A DNA stretch of 64,000 nucleotides from contig CAWFYE010000007.1 of NCBI GenBank assembly GCA_963819975.1, positions 682,001-746,000 on the forward strand. Direction: 5' to 3'. The notes below the pieces were generated by a model. It did no database searches, was not told where the DNA came from, and was given only the letters and a program-made list of their open reading frames with translations. A program made the translations under genes and the position numbers. Shown here one piece after another: positions 28,184 through 37,485 of this stretch (within the stretch, counting starts at the first letter, position 1; every line of letters begins with the position of its first letter). This DNA comes from Palsa-1392 sp963819975. GTDB lineage: Bacteria; Verrucomicrobiota; Verrucomicrobiia; Chthoniobacterales; UBA10450.

Positions 28184-28262
28184 AACCGCAGAGGACGCAA
28201 AAGTTACGAGGGTATTATTGGAATTCCGTTTTCCTCCTCCCCTCTGCGTCCCTTGCGGTCAA
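28184..28262. repeat. Intergenic hairpin repeat, CCGCAGAGGACGC family, copy 1
   Basis: A palindromic element whose left end AACCGCAGAGGACGC (28184-28198) pairs imperfectly with the right end CCTCTGCGTCCCTTGCGGT (28241-28259). A second copy with the same end sequences and a different middle lies at 39343-39422. Both are between genes. They look like dispersed extragenic palindromes rather than terminators, as no T-run follows. Confidence 0.6.
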
Positions 28263-28332
28263 ATTCCTTCATCTTCGATGGGGGCGGTGGGATTTGACAG
28301 CCGCGAGCCACTCCGATAGAGACGATCTTTCG

Positions 28333-29484
28333 ATGAGCGCGCTCAGCTTTCCAGATGTCAGCCGGGCGCAAAAAACGTTTGCTGTCGCGCTCGCGGTCCT
28401 CGGCACGATGGCCCTCGTGCAGCTCGTGACGGGGCTCTACCTTTACACCCGCCAGCCGACAGCAGAGGCGCTCACGCCGGCGAAGAAGTCCGCGGTCGAG
28501 GCGCGGCTTTTCCGTCCGCCGAAATTGCGGACGACGGAGTCCACAGCGCCGGTCAAAGTGCCGGCGATGGTGGGTGTGCCTTCAGCGACGGTGACACGCG
28601 CGACGCCTGCGCCGACCGGGGTGGCCGACACCCTGCTCCATGTCGCGAAGGATTTCCGCGAGCGGGGCGACACGACGAACGCGATCGCAAAGCTCCAGCA
28701 GGCGACCGCACTTGATCCCGGCAACGCGGAGATCTTGGCCGAGCTGGCCTTGACCTACGAATCAATGCAACTCTTTGACCGCTCGAATGAAGTCTGGCGC
28801 CGCTTGCAATCGTTAGGCCCGGCAGCCGGCCCGCTCCTTGTCCTGGCCGACCTCAAGTTGCAGGTCGGCGTTGCCCCGCAAGGTAACCCGGGGGCTGCGA
28901 ACGGTTCGCCCGCTGCTGGCACTGAGCAGGCAGGCGATGCCGCCGGCATTCCCGACGGCTCGACCTTCGGTATCTCGGAGGTGGCCTTGAAAAATGAACC
29001 CGATCCCGAGGCGGAGACGCGGCTCCTCTTGCGGGTCGGCGTGAAAGTGCGGCCCGACACGCCGATCGACCACACGAAGGTGAAAATTCAGGTTTTCTTT
29101 TACGACATGGTGAACAACGACCAGGTCGCGCTGACCAACGCCGAGGTCAGCTACGAATGGGTCACGCCCGGCCACGACTGGGCCGAGACGGGGACCGAGG
29201 TGCTCGACGTGACTTATCTTCGCCCCAAACACAGCGAGCACGCGCCCGGTGGCGCGATCGGCAACCAGCCGATAGACGTGCCTGACTCGGTGGAAAAAGC
29301 AAAGCTGGCCGCTCGCAAACCGCAGACCGCGGCCGAAATGTTGCCGACAAGCGAGAGCGGGCCGCGCCAGTATCTCGGCTACATCGTGCGCGTTTATTAC
29401 AAGGACCAGCTCCAGGCCGTCCGATCCGAGCCGACCCGTCTGCTCAACCTTTTCCCGCCGCCCTTCACCGCGCCGCCCCAGTGA
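28333..29484 (+). CDS. Membrane-anchored TPR protein
   Basis: 383 residues. The ATG at 28333 gives a short cytoplasmic start and one membrane span near residues 14-35 (FAVALAVLGTMALVQLVTGLYLY). A Pro/Thr-rich linker follows, then TPR repeats around residues 105-175 (AIAKLQQATALDPGNAEIL). The C-terminal half from about residue 220 is a beta-rich domain I do not recognise. The stop overlaps the ATG of the next gene (TGATG), so it is coupled to the broken receiver/DUF4388/pseudokinase gene. An octamer copy at 28810 falls in the TPR region. Confidence 0.78.
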   Translation: MSALSFPDVSRAQKTFAVALAVLGTMALVQLVTGLYLYTRQPTAEALTPAKKSAVEARLFRPPKLRTTESTAPVKVPAMVGVPSATVTRATPAPTGVADTLLHVAKDFRERGDTTNAIAKLQQATALDPGNAEILAELALTYESMQLFDRSNEVWRRLQSLGPAAGPLLVLADLKLQVGVAPQGNPGAANGSPAAGTEQAGDAAGIPDGSTFGISEVALKNEPDPEAETRLLLRVGVKVRPDTPIDHTKVKIQVFFYDMVNNDQVALTNAEVSYEWVTPGHDWAETGTEVLDVTYLRPKHSEHAPGGAIGNQPIDVPDSVEKAKLAARKPQTAAEMLPTSESGPRQYLGYIVRVYYKDQLQAVRSEPTRLLNLFPPPFTAPPQ

Positions 29485-30885
29485 TGCGCCTCCTCATCGT
29501 CCACCACGAGGAAGAGATCGGCCGCGCTCTTCAGGGGATGGTCAGGGAATACACCGCTCACACCGCGGATTTTGTCGCGACCGACGACGCCGCCATCGCG
29601 TGGGCGGGGCAGAACACGGGGTGCGATCTGCTCCTGACACAGCTGGAAAGCGAAGGAGCCGATGGCCTGACCGTGGCGGGCTCGTTAGGCGAACGTTTTC
29701 CCAGCCTCCAGGCCTTTTTTTGCCCCCCTATCCGCTTGGCGCCCAGCGGCTCGAGGTCGCCAACACCAAAATTTTTCCTGAACCAATCGACGGCGAGCGC
29801 CTTCTCCAGGCGATCGAACGCACGTCCGCTTCGCCGGGGGCGGCGGACCTTTTTCACCATATCGATCTCCTCCAGATGTGTTGTCTGAGCGGGAAGGGCG
29901 GCGGCGTGCAACTCGTCGCCGGGTCGAAGGCGGGCGTCGTCTATCTGCGCAATGGCGAGCTGCGCCATGCCGAGACGCAACGGGCGCGCGGGCTCGATGC
30001 GATTTTTGAGATGCTGCGCTAGGGCTACGCCGAGTTTGCCTACGACGCCAACACCAGCCCGACCGAACATTCGATCGACATCGGCTGGGACGCAGCCTTG
30101 ATCGAGATCGTGATGCGGGATCGCGAAGAGCAGGCCCTGCAGCCGGGTACGACTGACTCCGAAATCTCAGCCGCTCTGTTGCCGCCCGAAGCGGATCTGA
30201 CTGGCGAACAATTCGGCACCTACGTCGTCGGGCGGAAATTGACGGAAAGTTTTTGGGACAAAGTTTATCAGGCCGAACAAACCTCGATCGGGCGCCCCGT
30301 CGTGCTCCACGTCCTGCGCAGCAGCCTGCGCGAGAGTCCGGAGCGCGCGCAGGAATTTCTCGATATCGCGAGCGCCAACGCCAACATCCGGCACCCGGCG
30401 ATTCTCCCCGTTTACGAAGCGGGTGAATACGAGGGAACGTATTTTTATGCGCGCGAATTTGTCGTCGGGCGCACGGTTTACGAGATCAAGGCGCGCGGCC
30501 ATACCATCCCGGAAACGACTGCCTTGCGCATCGTGCGGGCGATCGCCGAAGCGCTCGCCCATCTCGACGACCACTGGATCATGCACGCACCCCTTCGGCT
30601 TTCGCGCATCTTCGTCACGCCTAACGAAGACTGCCGGCTAGCCGACGTCGCGGTCGCCAATCCGGCCATGGCTCAGCTTGGGCGCGCCCAAAGCGAAATC
30701 CAGTGGTCGGCCGCGTCCTCACCCTCATCCATCGGATGCAGACCTCGGGCGAAGATGCCATCACGACCTGGAACGAACTGGCGGAGGAAGCGAAAAAGCT
30801 CGCCAGCATGGTCGGCCCGCCGCCTCCGATGCTCTCGCCGAAGAAAACCGGCGTCCTCGACAAGGTGAAATTCTGGATTCGTTAG
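29484..30885 (+). pseudogene. Receiver-like, DUF4388 (PATAN) and pseudokinase gene, broken three times
   Basis: One gene is recoverable across three lesions. Frame 1 encodes a degenerate response-regulator receiver domain (MRLLIVHHEEEIGRAL). A frameshift in a T/C run near 29715-29727 joins it to a DUF4388/PATAN domain (DLFHHIDLLQMC, GVVYLRNGELRHAETQ). An in-frame TAG at 30020-30022 interrupts that domain, and coding resumes in the same frame as GYAEFAYDAN. A kinase-like domain follows (YVVGRKLTESFWDKVYQ), lacking the catalytic Lys, HRD and DFG residues. A second frameshift near 30690-30703 leads to the true end (LDKVKFWIR). The stop TAG is part of an octamer copy. Assembly error is an alternative to genuine decay. 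Confidence 0.7.
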
Positions 30886-31002
30886 GCCGGGATCTCCGCG
30901 TCCCGAGAAAAGGCGCCGTCCTGTCCCGATTTTGAACACGGACGCCACCGCATGGGTCCCATCAGGCAACCATCCTGCTCATGGCCGAAGCGCAGGGGAA
31001 AT

Positions 31003-31055
31003 CGATTATGAGCAAGAGCAGGAGCATGATTAAGAGGAGCCGCCATCGGGCCGGT
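31003..31055. repeat. Low-complexity GAGCAAGAGCAGGAGCA tract in an intergenic gap
   Basis: The 209-base gap from 30886 to 31094 has no supported gene. Its centre is a purine-rich run of six-base variants (GAGCAA, GAGCAG, GAGCAT) followed by GATTAAGAGGAGCC. A 26-codon ATG-to-TAG frame crosses it but has no supporting feature. I see no promoter or terminator that I can defend. Confidence 0.35.
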
Positions 31056-31094
31056 GGCTTTCATCTCCTTCGACTTGCAGTATTTTAGGCGCTC

Positions 31095-31955
31095 ATGATC
31101 CGTTCCCTGGTATTCATCGCGCTCATTTTCGGTGCGCTCTCGGCGCAGGGCCAGATCCAGGTGGACCTGAAGTTCAAACGCCTGCAATACATCGCCTACG
31201 AGCCGGTTATCGCGACGGTCACGATCACCAACCTGGCTGGGCGAGACATCGTCTTGCGCGACGACAACGACCAGCATTGGTACGGCTTTGAAGTGACGGC
31301 CAACGAAGGCCGCACGCTCGCTCCGATTCGGCAGAGAGACGAGGCGCCCTTGAAAATCGCGGCCGGCACTTCCGTGACCCGCAAGATCAACCTCACGCCG
31401 CTCTTCCCGATCAGGGACCTCGGCGTTTATCACGTGCGTGCGAACGTTTTCTTCGCCGACTTGAACAAGTTTTTTTACGCCCGCGCCAAAGTCTTCGAGG
31501 TCACGACCGCGCGGCCCATCTGGCGGCGAACGGTGGGCGATCCGGCGGGCGGCGGAGTGCGCACCTATTCTCTGATGACGAACCGGTTTCCCGATCACAC
31601 CTCGCTCTACGTGCGGGTGGAAGACCAGGAGAACAGTCTCGTCTTCGCCACCTATTCGTTAGGCCGGCTCATCTCCTTCGATGAACCGCACGCCGAGGTC
31701 GATCGCAAAAATCAACTTCATGTCCTGCAATGTTCAGCTCCGCGGATCTGGTCCTATTCCGTCGTCGGGCTCGATGGGCGATTGCTAAAACACGCCACCT
31801 ACTCGCAGACGCGCAGCACTCCGCGCCTGCGCCGGACTCCTGAGGGAGCGGTCGCGGTGAGCGGGGGAATGCAGGACGTGCCCGTTCCGCCCGGGACCGG
31901 ACCCGCGGTTCCAAAGTTATCCGAACGACCCGAAAATCTCCCGCCGGAAGATTAA
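31095..31955 (+). CDS. Secreted protein of unknown function
   Basis: 286 residues with a signal peptide (MIRSLVFIALIFGALSAQGQ). A beta-rich region follows (residues 25-140: IATVTITNLAGRDIVL, AAGTSVTRKINLTPLFP), resembling an immunoglobulin-like fold, which is inference. The C-terminal 40 residues are Pro-rich. No family recognised. It lies six bases upstream of the cell-wall amidase gene, so the two are probably one transcript and the protein may act in the envelope. An octamer copy is at 31656. Confidence 0.72.
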   Translation: MIRSLVFIALIFGALSAQGQIQVDLKFKRLQYIAYEPVIATVTITNLAGRDIVLRDDNDQHWYGFEVTANEGRTLAPIRQRDEAPLKIAAGTSVTRKINLTPLFPIRDLGVYHVRANVFFADLNKFFYARAKVFEVTTARPIWRRTVGDPAGGGVRTYSLMTNRFPDHTSLYVRVEDQENSLVFATYSLGRLISFDEPHAEVDRKNQLHVLQCSAPRIWSYSVVGLDGRLLKHATYSQTRSTPRLRRTPEGAVAVSGGMQDVPVPPGTGPAVPKLSERPENLPPED

Positions 31956-31961
31956 TCCCAC

Positions 31962-32816
31962 ATGCCGGCAAATTTGTTTCGCGTCTGCGGACGCGCCTCA
32001 CTCTTAGATTTCATCGCGGGCATCCTTGCCCTGCTCTTGCTCTTCCCAGCTTCCCTGTCGGCGGAGCGGAGTTTCTCCACGGTTGTGATCGATGCGGGCC
32101 ACGGCGGTTTCGATCGCGGTGGAATTCCCGGGCAGCGAGTGGCCGAGAAAATAATGGCGCTCGACGTCGCGCAGCGCCTCGGAAAAAGGCTGCAGCGGGC
32201 TGGCTACCGCGTCGTCATGACGCGTGATAGCGACGTCTTCGTCCCGCTCGGCGAGCGAGTGCGCATCGCGAATCGATATCGGGACGCGATTTTTGTCTGC
32301 ATCCATTTCAATTCCGCGACGCGGGTCGGAGCGAACGGGATCGAGACCTACTATTACAGCAGCGACAGCGCGAAACTGGCGGCCAATATTCATCGCCACG
32401 TCATTTCCGGCACCACGACCGATAACCGCGGCATCCGGCGTCGCGGCTATTTCGTCCTCCGCCGCACTTCCATACCGGCCGTCCTGGTCGAGTGCGGATT
32501 CCTGACCAATCCGACCGAAGCGCGCCTCGCACTCGACCCCACCTACCGCCAGCGCCTCGCCGATCGGATCGCCGACGGAGTCATGGGCAAGCCAACGCCG
32601 CCCAACCGCCCCGTCGTGGCCGGAGTCACCCATGTGCCGTCGCCCATTCGGGAGACCCGCAACTACAACGACTTTGTTCGCGCTGAGCCAGACCGCCGTC
32701 CGACGCACCGGACCTCGAAAAAGAAAAGCAAGAAATCGAAAAAATCTTCCAGCAGCAGCAAAAAAAAGAAAAGCTCGAGCAGCAGCAAGAAAAAGAAGAG
32801 TTCGAGCGGCGATTAA
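31962..32816 (+). CDS. N-acetylmuramoyl-L-alanine amidase (Amidase_3) with a Lys/Ser tail
   Basis: 284 residues. After a signal or anchor segment (about residues 15-35, ILALLLLFPASLSA), an Amidase_3 domain runs from 40 to about 215. It has the zinc ligands in IDAGHGGFDRG and AEKIMALD, CIHFNSA near 107-113, and the catalytic Glu in VLVECGFLTNP. It cleaves the amide between muramic acid and the peptide stem. The last 45 residues are almost only Lys and Ser in repeats (KKKSKKSKKSSSSS), a basic tail that could bind anionic cell-wall polymer or nucleic acid; this is inference. It directly precedes the nnr gene. Confidence 0.9.
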   Translation: MPANLFRVCGRASLLDFIAGILALLLLFPASLSAERSFSTVVIDAGHGGFDRGGIPGQRVAEKIMALDVAQRLGKRLQRAGYRVVMTRDSDVFVPLGERVRIANRYRDAIFVCIHFNSATRVGANGIETYYYSSDSAKLAANIHRHVISGTTTDNRGIRRRGYFVLRRTSIPAVLVECGFLTNPTEARLALDPTYRQRLADRIADGVMGKPTPPNRPVVAGVTHVPSPIRETRNYNDFVRAEPDRRPTHRTSKKKSKKSKKSSSSSKKKKSSSSSKKKKSSSGD

Positions 32817-32817
32817 G

Positions 32818-34287
32818 TTGCACTCACCCATAATTACTCCGGCGCAGATGCGCGCAGCCGAGGAGGCCGCTTTCGCGCGCGGCGTTTCGGCGGAGGCGTT
32901 GATGGAAGCGGCAGGCGCCGGGATCGCGCGCGCCATCGCGAAATTTTTCCCGCGCGCCGGAAAGTGCATTGTCTTTGCCGGCAAAGGACACAACGCGGGC
33001 GACGCCTTCGTGGCCGCGCGCTGGCTCGCCCAGGCTGGCTGGGAAATCGAGACGCGGCTCGTTTTTCCCGAGACGAAACTGAGTGCCCTAACGAGCAAAA
33101 AATGGTTCGAGCTGCGCGAGCAGGGAGGTGGAAGGCATTTTCTGTCCGGCCCGGTGATTATCCTCGACGGCCTCCTCGGCCTTGGCGCACATCCGCCCTT
33201 GCGCGAACCGATTCGTGGCGCCTGTCGCGAGATTAACGCGTTGCGCGTCCGCGCTCGCGTCATCGCGATCGACCTTCCTTCCGGACTCGATGGCGATTCC
33301 GGGGTGGCGGACGACGACTGTGTAATCGCTGACCTCACGATCACGGTCGGTTGCGCAAAGCGCGGGTTGGTGGCGGATTCCGCGATTGATTTCGTCGGCC
33401 GCCTCGCGCTCGTCCCGCTTCCCGAATTGCGACCGGATGAGGTTGGCGAATCCGAACTGGCCACCCCGGAAACGCTCCACGATCTCTTGCCACGCCGGAA
33501 TTATTCGGCTTACAAAAACCAGTTTGGCCGCATCGGTCTCGTCGCTGGCTCGCGCGGTTTCACCGGTGCCGCGATTATGTGTTCGTTAGGCGCACTCCGC
33601 GCTGGAGCTGGCCTGGTCGAGCTTTTCGTCCCGGAGGAAATCTACGAAATTATCGCCACGGCGGCCGCGCCCGAGGTGATGGTGAAGCCAGTCGAGTCCT
33701 ACGCCGATCTCCTCGAGGAACCGATCGACGTCTGGGCGATTGGTCCCGGCCTCGGCCAGACACGTGCGGCAGAAATCCTCGCGCTCATCCGTGAAGCAGA
33801 GCAGCCGATGGTGGTCGATGCCGATGGCCTCAATATCCTGGCGAAGGAGATGCTGAGCTTGAAAAAGAGTCGAGGTCCGCGCCTCCTCACGCCGCATCCG
33901 GGCGAGATGAAACGCCTTTTCCCTAACGAGAAGATGCCGCGCGCGGAACTGGCGGCGAAGTTTTGCGGCGAATACGCGGTCACGCTTCTTTTGAAGGGAA
34001 GTCGCAGCATCGTGGCGGAAGCGGGTTGTCCCTTGAGCTACAACACAACCGGCAATCCCGGGATGTCGACGGGCGGGATGGGAGATGTTCTGACTGGCGT
34101 CTGCGCCGGCTTGCTCGGCCAAAAGCTTTCGCCAAACGATACCGCTCGTCTTGGCGCCTGGACCTGCGGACGGGCGGCGGAGTTGTCCCTTCTGAACAGT
34201 CGGGAGAGTGAAGAATCCCTTCTGCCGAGTGACCTGATCGGCCACCTCGGCGCCGCCTTCGCCGAACTGCGCGCCGCTGTTTGTTAG
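32818..34287 (+). CDS. nnr: Bifunctional NAD(P)H-hydrate epimerase / ADP-dependent dehydratase
   Basis: 489 residues uniting two metabolite-repair enzymes. The N-terminal YjeF_N epimerase (residues 1 to about 210) has FAGKGHNAGDAFVAAR and DLPSGLDGDSG. The C-terminal dehydratase (from about 225) has IGPGLGQ, VVDADGLNI, LTPHPGEM and NTTGNPGMSTGGMGDVL. Together they restore hydrated NAD(P)H. The start is taken as the TTG at 32818, one base after the amidase stop, because it yields the usual HSPIITPAQMRAAE N-terminus. The ATG at 32848 is the alternative. Three octamer copies (33087, 33583, 33922) fall inside. Confidence 0.92.
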   Translation: MHSPIITPAQMRAAEEAAFARGVSAEALMEAAGAGIARAIAKFFPRAGKCIVFAGKGHNAGDAFVAARWLAQAGWEIETRLVFPETKLSALTSKKWFELREQGGGRHFLSGPVIILDGLLGLGAHPPLREPIRGACREINALRVRARVIAIDLPSGLDGDSGVADDDCVIADLTITVGCAKRGLVADSAIDFVGRLALVPLPELRPDEVGESELATPETLHDLLPRRNYSAYKNQFGRIGLVAGSRGFTGAAIMCSLGALRAGAGLVELFVPEEIYEIIATAAAPEVMVKPVESYADLLEEPIDVWAIGPGLGQTRAAEILALIREAEQPMVVDADGLNILAKEMLSLKKSRGPRLLTPHPGEMKRLFPNEKMPRAELAAKFCGEYAVTLLLKGSRSIVAEAGCPLSYNTTGNPGMSTGGMGDVLTGVCAGLLGQKLSPNDTARLGAWTCGRAAELSLLNSRESEESLLPSDLIGHLGAAFAELRAAVC

Positions 34288-34293
34288 GGCGCG

Positions 34294-35070
34294 ATGAAGA
34301 ACTTCATCGTTGTTGGATACCCCAAGAGCGGTTGTACCTGGGCGACGCGGCTCGTGGCCGAACTGGTGGGGTGCCCGGTGGCCGGTTTCTGGAAATCGGA
34401 CAAAAAAGAAATCGCAGTCGAGGGCGGAGACCGCATTTCAGAGTTTCGTTGCTATAAGGCGCATCACCCTCTGGGCGAACTGGGGGTCTCGCCGAACGAA
34501 TTCGCGAACTCTGTCATCTACATCCTGCGCGATCCGCGCGACATCGCGCTTTCGGCCGCGAACCATTTTCAGTTTGAGCGTTATCCCGCCCTCCGCGCAC
34601 TCTTTCGCCGTTTCCGGCAGGGCGAAAAACTCTACCGTCACACGCTTTATCCGCTTCTCGTTGGGCAGGATTACCGCCTGGAGCGAATGACGGAGGCGTT
34701 GCTTCACGGCTCGGCCTCGGTCCACAAGTCAGTCCGCATTTCGTGGGCGGAACATTGGCGGCCCTACGCGGAGGCGGGCGTACCGATTATCCGCTACGAA
34801 GATTTGCTCGCGCGCCCGGAGGAGGAATCGGCTCGCATTCTGCGGCACCTCGGACTGGAACGCAGCGCCGCGGAGATCGCGACGGCGGTCGAGAATCAGT
34901 CGTTTGCGCGCAAGAAGCAGAGGCTGCTGGAGGAGGGAGAAACCGGGCGTGCCAAGTTTCTGCGGGTCGGGAAGAGCGAACAATGGCGGGAAAATCTTCC
35001 GCCGCACTTCCAAGCCCGATTTACCAACGAGTTGGGCGATTCGCTGACAAAATGGGGATACTCAGTCTAA
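34294..35070 (+). CDS. Sulfotransferase-domain protein
   Basis: 258 residues with the two PAPS-binding motifs of cytosolic-type sulfotransferases: the 5'-phosphosulfate loop YPKSGCTWA at residues 9-17, and the 3'-phosphate region RDPRDIALS starting at residue 79. The later RYEDLLARPEE and the C-terminal WRENL with a basic GKSEQ region also fit. It would transfer sulfate from PAPS to an acceptor such as a glycan, lipid or small molecule; none is indicated by neighbours. It starts six bases after nnr and probably shares its transcript. Confidence 0.85.
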   Translation: MKNFIVVGYPKSGCTWATRLVAELVGCPVAGFWKSDKKEIAVEGGDRISEFRCYKAHHPLGELGVSPNEFANSVIYILRDPRDIALSAANHFQFERYPALRALFRRFRQGEKLYRHTLYPLLVGQDYRLERMTEALLHGSASVHKSVRISWAEHWRPYAEAGVPIIRYEDLLARPEEESARILRHLGLERSAAEIATAVENQSFARKKQRLLEEGETGRAKFLRVGKSEQWRENLPPHFQARFTNELGDSLTKWGYSV

Positions 35071-35086
35071 CGACGCCCTCGGATCG

Positions 35087-37132
35087 TTATTCGTTAGGAG
35101 TAGCAAGCAGCTTCAAAAAGCGCGGATCTTTTCGCAGCGGGTCCCATTCCCAGCGAAATTTAAGATCGTTCCGGGTGATGCTGTAATCGACGCTGTCAAC
35201 TGCTCCCGGCGTTTTCAGCAATTGTTCGATCAACGGAATCGCCTGATCGTTTTCGCCGACCCGCGCATAGATGAGCGCCAGATAGCAAAGCATGATCGCG
35301 CCGTCGTTGGCGTCTTTCGCTTCCGGCTTGAGCTGGACGGCGAGCCGGCCTTCGCGAATCGCGTCGGTCTTTCGCCCCATGAAAGCGTAGAGCAGACCGA
35401 GATTGGCGTGGCGATCGGCGGCTTCGGCCGCTTCCTGGACCGCCTTTTCAAATTCTGGCAAAGCGGCCGTGAAGTGCTGCTCCGCGGAGGCCTGGTCGCC
35501 TCGCGCAACGGCGGTTATCCCGGCGAGAAAGCTCTTCGGTTGCAGACCACCATTGAGGTAGGAAAACTCGCTCCGTGGCGATTGCGCGAGGACTTGATCG
35601 GCGGCAGCGAAATCGCGCCGCAGCATGGCGTCTTCCCAGCGAGCGCAAGTCACGACCCCGTCTGGATCTTCACCCGGAGGAATATCCGCGAGCCAGCGTC
35701 GCAAAGCTCCCATGTCCCCCTTTCCCATGAAATCGACGTAGCCAGATTGGATTTTTGCCACGACCGAGTCGGGCGCAACGGCGCGGAAACGGGCGGCGGC
35801 CTCGGCGGCTTGCGGCCAGCGGCGCATCGAGGTGTTGGTGAAGACGAGGTTGCGAATGATATTCGGATTCTGCGGGTCGAGTTTTTCCATCCGCTGATAA
35901 GCGGCGAGCGCTTCGTCCCAGCGGCCCTGGCGGCGGCGGATGGCAGCGACGTAGGCTCCGATATTGCTGTCGTTAGGCAAGGCCTGCTGGGCGGTGGCAA
36001 ATTCGGCCAGCGCCCGCTCGTAATCTTCGTCGAACCAGTAGGCGCACTGTCCGAGCGCGAAGTGCGCTTCGCCAAGGTCCGGCTCGAGACGAAGGGCGGC
36101 CTCGGCCTCGCTCCGGGCGCGGTTTTTCCAGGTGTCGAGCGGTTCGTGGAAATGGAAAATCTCCGCGCAGGTCGAGGCGAGATGGGCACGAGCGAGGGCG
36201 AAATCCGGATCGAGCGCGATCGCCTTGGTATAGAGATCAACCGCCTGCCGATAATCCTGGAGCAAGGTGTCTGGTCCCTGCTCGTAAGGCAGGGCGTGGA
36301 GATAAAGCAGGTAGGCCTCCGGATTCTGGGTCGGTTTCTTTGCTACCCGCGCTTTTTCCTCCGGGGTGAGCTGGGCGCGCAGGGCGTCGGCGATCTCGGT
36401 CGCGAGTTCGCCTTCCAGGCCTAACGAGTCTTGAATCGTCCGATCATAGCTATGGGCCCAGAGATGCCTGTCTCGCTCGGCGTCAATCAACTGCACATTG
36501 ACGACGACGCGGTCCTTTTCCCGGCGCACGCTCCCCTCCAGGATTGTGGCCACGCCCAGGGCCTTGCCGATTTCTCTGATATCGCGCGACTCAGCGTCCC
36601 GATATTTCATCACGCTCGTCCGGCTGATGACGGTGAGGGCCTGGATCTTGGCCAGATTGGTCAGCAGATCATCCTGGATGCCATCGGCGAAGTAGGCATT
36701 TTCTTTTTCCGCGCTGTAATTTTCGAAAGGGAGAACGGCGATGCTTTTCGCCGAAACGCCGTCAGCCTGTGCGCGGTGAGCGGGCGAAAAGCGGAGATAG
36801 AGGAGAACAGCGATCGCGATCGCGAGCACGCCAATGACGCCGGTGTAAATCTGATGAACGACCGGCCAGCGGGAGGCTTTGCCGGGCGGCAGCTCGTCCG
36901 TTTTCACGAGCCCTTGGGGGGTGAGCTCAAAGGCCCAGGCGAGCGCGACCGCGACCGGGAACCCGAGCACGAGCAGGATGATGATCAGCCTGACGATCCA
37001 ATCGGGAATGGAGAAGAAGGGAAAAACCTGGGTCGCGACCTGGATCAGGAGCCAGCTCGTCATCGTGTAAACGACGGCCGCGCGATAGACATGGCGCCGT
37101 TGCAGCTCGGCAAAAAGATTCTTCAGATTCAC
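35087..37132 (-). CDS. FlgO/TolB-like domain TPR protein, copy 1 (intact)
   Basis: 681 residues, the reference member for the family in this window. A cytoplasmic start (LFAELQRRHVYRAAV) leads to two membrane spans (about 20-40 and 45-65) ending in AWAFELTPQG. A third span lies near 90-110. A FlgO/TolB-like domain follows at about 128-275 (SIAVLPFENYSAEKENAYF, DGIQDDLLTNLAKI, ILEGSVRREKDRVVVNVQL). TPR repeats fill the remainder (PNDSNIGAYVAAIRRRQGRW). Function is unknown; the domain layout suggests an envelope scaffold or sensor. It is separated by about 6 kb from the tandem array of relatives at 42977-54482. The last codons, Pro-Asn-Glu, lie in an octamer copy. Confidence 0.85.
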   Translation of the reverse strand: MNLKNLFAELQRRHVYRAAVVYTMTSWLLIQVATQVFPFFSIPDWIVRLIIILLVLGFPVAVALAWAFELTPQGLVKTDELPPGKASRWPVVHQIYTGVIGVLAIAIAVLLYLRFSPAHRAQADGVSAKSIAVLPFENYSAEKENAYFADGIQDDLLTNLAKIQALTVISRTSVMKYRDAESRDIREIGKALGVATILEGSVRREKDRVVVNVQLIDAERDRHLWAHSYDRTIQDSLGLEGELATEIADALRAQLTPEEKARVAKKPTQNPEAYLLYLHALPYEQGPDTLLQDYRQAVDLYTKAIALDPDFALARAHLASTCAEIFHFHEPLDTWKNRARSEAEAALRLEPDLGEAHFALGQCAYWFDEDYERALAEFATAQQALPNDSNIGAYVAAIRRRQGRWDEALAAYQRMEKLDPQNPNIIRNLVFTNTSMRRWPQAAEAAARFRAVAPDSVVAKIQSGYVDFMGKGDMGALRRWLADIPPGEDPDGVVTCARWEDAMLRRDFAAADQVLAQSPRSEFSYLNGGLQPKSFLAGITAVARGDQASAEQHFTAALPEFEKAVQEAAEAADRHANLGLLYAFMGRKTDAIREGRLAVQLKPEAKDANDGAIMLCYLALIYARVGENDQAIPLIEQLLKTPGAVDSVDYSITRNDLKFRWEWDPLRKDPRFLKLLATPNE

Positions 37133-37246
37133 CGCTCAAACTCCATTCGCCCTGCAAAATGCGTCGTTTCCTTCCGCTGTCGATGCTTTTAGGTGAGGCG
37201 CGAAATTCTGCCCGGGCTGGCGCGGGAACAGCTTCCTTTCTGAGAT

Positions 37247-37438
37247 GTGCAGACGCGAGGCCGGGATAAATCAATCCTGCAACGAGCTGCGCTCTCGGGC
37301 GCGCTCACGCTTTTGCTTCTGGCCGGGCTCAGGCTCGATACGACCGATTTCCAGAATGGCGGCAACGCCGCTCCGCGCTGGCATGCCGATCTGCGCGACA
37401 CACGCGGTTACGTCGCGCGGCATCCAGCCGAAATGTAA
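37247..37438 (+). CDS. Possible small membrane protein
   Basis: The 353-base gap from 37133 to 37485 has one candidate, a 63-residue frame with one hydrophobic segment (LSGALTLLLLAGLRL) after a basic start, then a polar tail. No family recognised and no clear ribosome site. An overlapping frame of similar length exists, so this is a weak call. Confidence 0.3.
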   Translation: MQTRGRDKSILQRAALSGALTLLLLAGLRLDTTDFQNGGNAAPRWHADLRDTRGYVARHPAEM

Positions 37439-37485
37439 AAAAGCGCTTTCTTGACCGCACAACACTAATGATGAAAATCTAACTT

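Noticed and set aside
21330..37220. CCCGGGCTGGCGCG shared by about 21333 and 37212 as a promoter element
   Set aside because: Only two occurrences, in different orientation relative to their genes and at different distances, so no consistent role can be claimed.
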